NCBI GenBank assembly: GCA_905221615.1
Contig: CAJNDT010000002.1
Location: forward strand, 1,786,923-1,850,922
Source of the DNA: Symbiodinium sp. CCMP2592
Lineage: Eukaryota; Sar; Dinophyceae; Suessiales; Symbiodiniaceae
DNA: 64,000 nt
Reading direction: 5' to 3'
The notes under the pieces are model-generated. The model was given only the letters and a program-made list of their open reading frames with translations. It was not told the origin of the DNA and made no database searches. Of the stretch, positions 61,401 to 64,000 are shown piece after piece (position 1 is the first letter of the stretch; each line of letters starts with the position of its first letter). A program made the translations under genes and the position numbers.

Positions 61401-62463
61401 TCGACACACGCAAGAAAGTCCTGAACTGTGTGTTCGTTGCATACATGTGGGCCATCTAGATGCTCCTTAAATACCGCTGTGCACGCAATTACTGCTGCAG
61501 TGGACTCATCTGTATCATTGTTGCCGATGAAGAGCGTGAAAACAAAACCACGCAACATCTTCCCGAGTCTCACTGTGGCCCACCGCTGTCTGTACTTCCC
61601 GTCCCGTGCACCCGGCGTTTCAATCCATGTGCCTGCTCTTGATCATGCATTCCATCCATTGCCATCCTTAAAGGAAACCTCAAAGCTGAAAGGCCGAGTG
61701 AACTTCGACATCAACTCTCTGGACATGTCGTGGACCGACAAAACTCATAGAGCCCCTTGCAAGATCTCCCAGACAAAGTTCATGAAGGAGTCGCTCACAA
61801 AGGATGTTATGGGACGATAACTTGGCCTGCTGACGCGGTAAGGTTCGCTGTAGTGCTTCGTTTCGATTGAATGTGGTCGAGAGAGCTCGGCTCGACTTCG
61901 TTCTGGCACTACAGGACAGGTGGGGGGCGCTTGTCTTCAAGCTTTCGCGACAAGAGCTTGGCAAACACGAGCTTCAAAGTAGTTCGAGCTAGACACGCAA
62001 GATCTGAAACCACACAATTCAATCAAATCTTCCAGAGCCCCGGAGGGCAGAGTCACAATGCTATCGAAGTTGAAGAAAGATAGGGATCGACCTGCCGTCT
62101 GCTCGCGCGGAGGGTACCGAACCGAACATGTCAGTCAAGACCCTGCGCATGATGGTAGGACCGCTGGGTCGTGAAGGCGGACTTCATGGAGAGGGCTCTT
62201 CCACGGAAAACAATCGAAGGAGCAGAGCATGATGAAGTAACGTACCACTCCACGGCAAAATCTTCAGTCACCCTACTTCTCGCACTCCGCGCAGGGACTT
62301 GAATACTGCTGTGACACGAAATCCTAGACCCAGAAACCCCGAAAACTTGAGATGTGGTTTGCTACCTTCAGGGTCTCATCAGATCCTGGAGAGCCAATAG
62401 ATGGCAGACTGGATCAACATCACAAAACCTTCGAAATAGAAACATTCCAGCACCCCGGAGGGT

Positions 62464-62929
62464 GAAGTCAGAATGTGCTGCAGAAAATGAACCTATCACT
62501 GCTTTGCCTGCCACCAAATTCTCTGTAAGTGCTTTCTCGAACCATGACGAAGCCTCTTCCATGTTTTGACATGATGCAGGCAACGGGAATGCTTCTGCGA
62601 AACCGGCAGGAAGAGTTGTGAGGCAAACGTCTCGATGCTATGCACGCAAGAGAACTTGAAACCATCTTGAAGTAGAACGTGGGAAGGCTTGTGAACACCA
62701 TGACGTTGGATGTACTGCGCAACATCCACGAAAGCCTGCGGAATAGTTTCAGGGATTCTGCAAAGCAGCCCGCAATCTCTTCGCACTACGAGTAGGACAC
62801 TGTAAGATATGAAAACAGTGAGTCTAAGCTCTCTTGCACGCCCGCCACGAGAAGGGTCTTGCAACTCTTGTCCCAAGCCCCCACCGGCTGACAAAGCCCT
62901 TCGATCTGCGACCTCACACCGCACAGCAC
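62464..62929. other. Right edge of the array
   Basis: Fragments recall array blocks (ggaaggcttgtgaacaccat near 62679, then gtactgcgcaacatccacga). After about 62.8 kb I no longer see unit landmarks. A 142-codon minus-strand frame (62496-62924) has ordinary composition but no recognised domain. Confidence 0.35.
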
Positions 62930-62979
62930 AGCACTAAACATATTGGGGAAAAATATTTTTCCCCAATATGTTTAGTGCT
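62930..62979. repeat. Perfect 50-base palindrome
   Basis: Left arm 62930-62954 and right arm 62955-62979 are exact reverse complements with no spacer. The arms start agcactaaacatattgggg and the centre is gaaaaatatttttc. It could extrude as a cruciform or fold as a tight hairpin. It may be a very small MITE or the joined ends of one; I see no target duplication that decides. Confidence 0.95.
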
Positions 62980-62999
62980 TCTACCTGCCGACTTTGTCG

Positions 63000-64000
63000 T
63001 CCTCCACATAGGAGCATGCACTGCCGAAAGCGTGCTGGAGCCTGAATTTGTTTGAGTTGGGTATATCGTGGCACTTTGCCTTACACCTCAGAAGGCTTGT
63101 GGGGGTACTAAGCCACTAAGCCTTCATTAAGCAGGTGTCAAGTATCCAGGCTCCGAGCACGACTGCCGACGCTATGAGGTCCCTTCGACCTGTACACTGT
63201 ACGAACCTACACATATGTTGCAGACACACTGTGATTCTTTCAACCATCCCGATGCCTTGTCGAGCTTCGGAATTGAGATCATCAAAAGCGACCTATCGGC
63301 GAGCAGGAGATGATGCACAGGAGAACTGCAGGTGCATCGCTTCGCAGCCAGGTGCTCTCAATGTACTATATACAAGCAAACCCTTAAGGTTCATTCTCAG
63401 CCCGGCGATGTGCTGCAAGCAATGTTCCATGTCGTTCTTTGGCAGTTTCGCGCAGATATCGAGACTCTCGGACAATGGGAGATACCATGGAAACACCATT
63501 GAGATGACGTGTACGTGAAGAATCTCATCACAGGGCAGGACAAAGCCACATCCCGTCTTTGATTGAAGCTGATGCATTGCGGCTTTGATCATTTGGGCTC
63601 CCAGGCTTGTCCTTCAGCTGCAGAAGGTGCTGACTGCTGCATGCAATCCGAGGACAGCTGGACGCCTTCTGGACATCTGCGCACCGGGTGCCAACTCCAA
63701 GCCGACCAGTTCCGCTTGTGCGATCGACGTACTGTGTCAATGAAGGTTGCGTCAAAGGTCTACGGCAGTGGCTGATTTTCAATGACCATGAATCATGAAC
63801 AATCCCAAGACTTCCCTCTGGCATGTGCATGACTTAGACACATCTCAAGACTCGACGGACGCTGGATGAACCTGTCTTTATGCCTCGAGTCCCAGTACCC
63901 CTGCGAAATATCCCAAAATCATCTCATCCAGCCCTGAATCAGCCGCAACCCTAAACCCCGACACGGTTGATGCCATTTGCCGTTGCAGAGCTCGAAGCCA
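63000..64000. other. Sequence outside the array
   Basis: No array landmarks and no telomeric tract apart from one aaccctaaacccc near 63947. Holds the possible exon at 63293-63592. The rest shows nothing I can name. Confidence 0.4.
63293..63592 (-). CDS. Possible exon or gene fragment, function unknown
   Basis: A 99-codon minus-strand frame from an ATG at 63592 to a stop at 63293. Its composition is balanced and protein-like (segments such as GCGFVLPCDEILHVHVIS and PKNDMEHCLQHIAGLRMN), unlike the repeat-driven frames elsewhere. An in-frame TGA lies about 25 bases upstream of the ATG, so a longer product would need splicing. I recognise no domain, signal peptide or membrane segment and cannot place splice sites. 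It lies outside the tandem array, where a unique gene is more plausible. Chance openness remains quite possible. Confidence 0.18.
   Translation of the reverse strand: MIKAAMHQLQSKTGCGFVLPCDEILHVHVISMVFPWYLPLSESLDICAKLPKNDMEHCLQHIAGLRMNLKGLLVYSTLRAPGCEAMHLQFSCASSPARR

Larger units (their letters stand above)
52600..62463 (+). repeat. Array segment V: diverged long units (1.4-1.7 kb)
   Basis: Motif or remnant at 53031 (GCCCCGGGGGGC), about 54591 (decayed), 56042 (GCCCCGGAGAGC), 57505 (GCCCTGGAGGGC), 59069 (exact), about 60617 (decayed), 62037 (exact) and 62452 (ACCCCGGAGGGT). Spacings are 1560, 1451, 1463, 1564, 1548, 1420 and 415. Units keep the common order (for example gtgatgaactgctcatcgga at 54880, caggaaaaggatgtacc at 57751, aatccaaatcaacct at 60050) but with heavy substitution and small indels. 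The longest frame (228 codons, 52492-53178, +) crosses a unit boundary and ends in a MITE. Confidence 0.75.

Noticed and set aside
20378-62463. CRISPR array or integron attC series, because a short palindromic repeat recurs at intervals
   Set aside because: Intervals are 1.0-2.1 kb and are themselves homologous; no cas or integrase gene; telomeric repeats and MITEs point to a eukaryote.
1-64000. tRNA, rRNA or snRNA genes
   Set aside because: No cloverleaf, 5S-like or U-RNA core was recognised on reading; a covariance-model search was not possible here, so absence is not proven.

Overview
The window reads as nuclear DNA of a eukaryote and contains no protein-coding gene, tRNA or rRNA that I can recognise. 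Tracts of TTTAGGG/CCCTAAA telomere-type repeat, an average-looking base composition, many short palindromic MITE-like elements, and a very long tandem array without transposase or reverse transcriptase fit a dinoflagellate alga (for example a Symbiodiniaceae species). Plants and some other algae share the TTTAGGG repeat, so this assignment is an inference of moderate confidence. The longest open frames are either microsatellite translations or run across repeat-unit boundaries.

Layout. 1-10.9 kb is a mosaic: hairpin elements (536-665, 772-955, 1039-1127, 6105-6240, 7210-7310), a diverged internal duplication (about 1.2-3.0 kb), interstitial telomeric tracts in both orientations (3.28-7.09 kb), a 94-bp tandem repeat (3461-3918), a 345-bp (TATAA)n satellite (8666-9010) and a MITE at 9739-9845.

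From about 10.9 to 62.5 kb almost everything I can place belongs to a ladder of diverged tandem units, each carrying the 12-base hairpin-forming motif GCCCCGGAGGGC, always on the + strand. The ladder has five parts: short units of 0.4-1.0 kb (10.95-16.1 kb); a microsatellite-rich, poorly resolved stretch (16.1-20.4 kb); units of 1.0-1.4 kb (20.4-30.3 kb); strongly diverged long units of 1.5-2.1 kb with several insertions (30.3-38.0 kb); a recently homogenised core of 1.2-1.5 kb units that are nearly identical to each other (38.0-52.6 kb); and diverged 1.4-1.7 kb units (52.6-62.5 kb). MITEs have inserted into individual units, and the neighbouring units preserve the empty target site, which fixes insertion boundaries and relative ages.

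From 62.5 kb to the end the array stops. That segment holds a perfect 50-bp palindrome and one protein-like open stretch on the minus strand.

No genes can be shown to work together here. The most interesting object is the array itself: a unidirectional ladder of a short palindromic motif that stays intact while the sequence around it diverges, with a shared deletion in the homogenised core that ends inside that motif.
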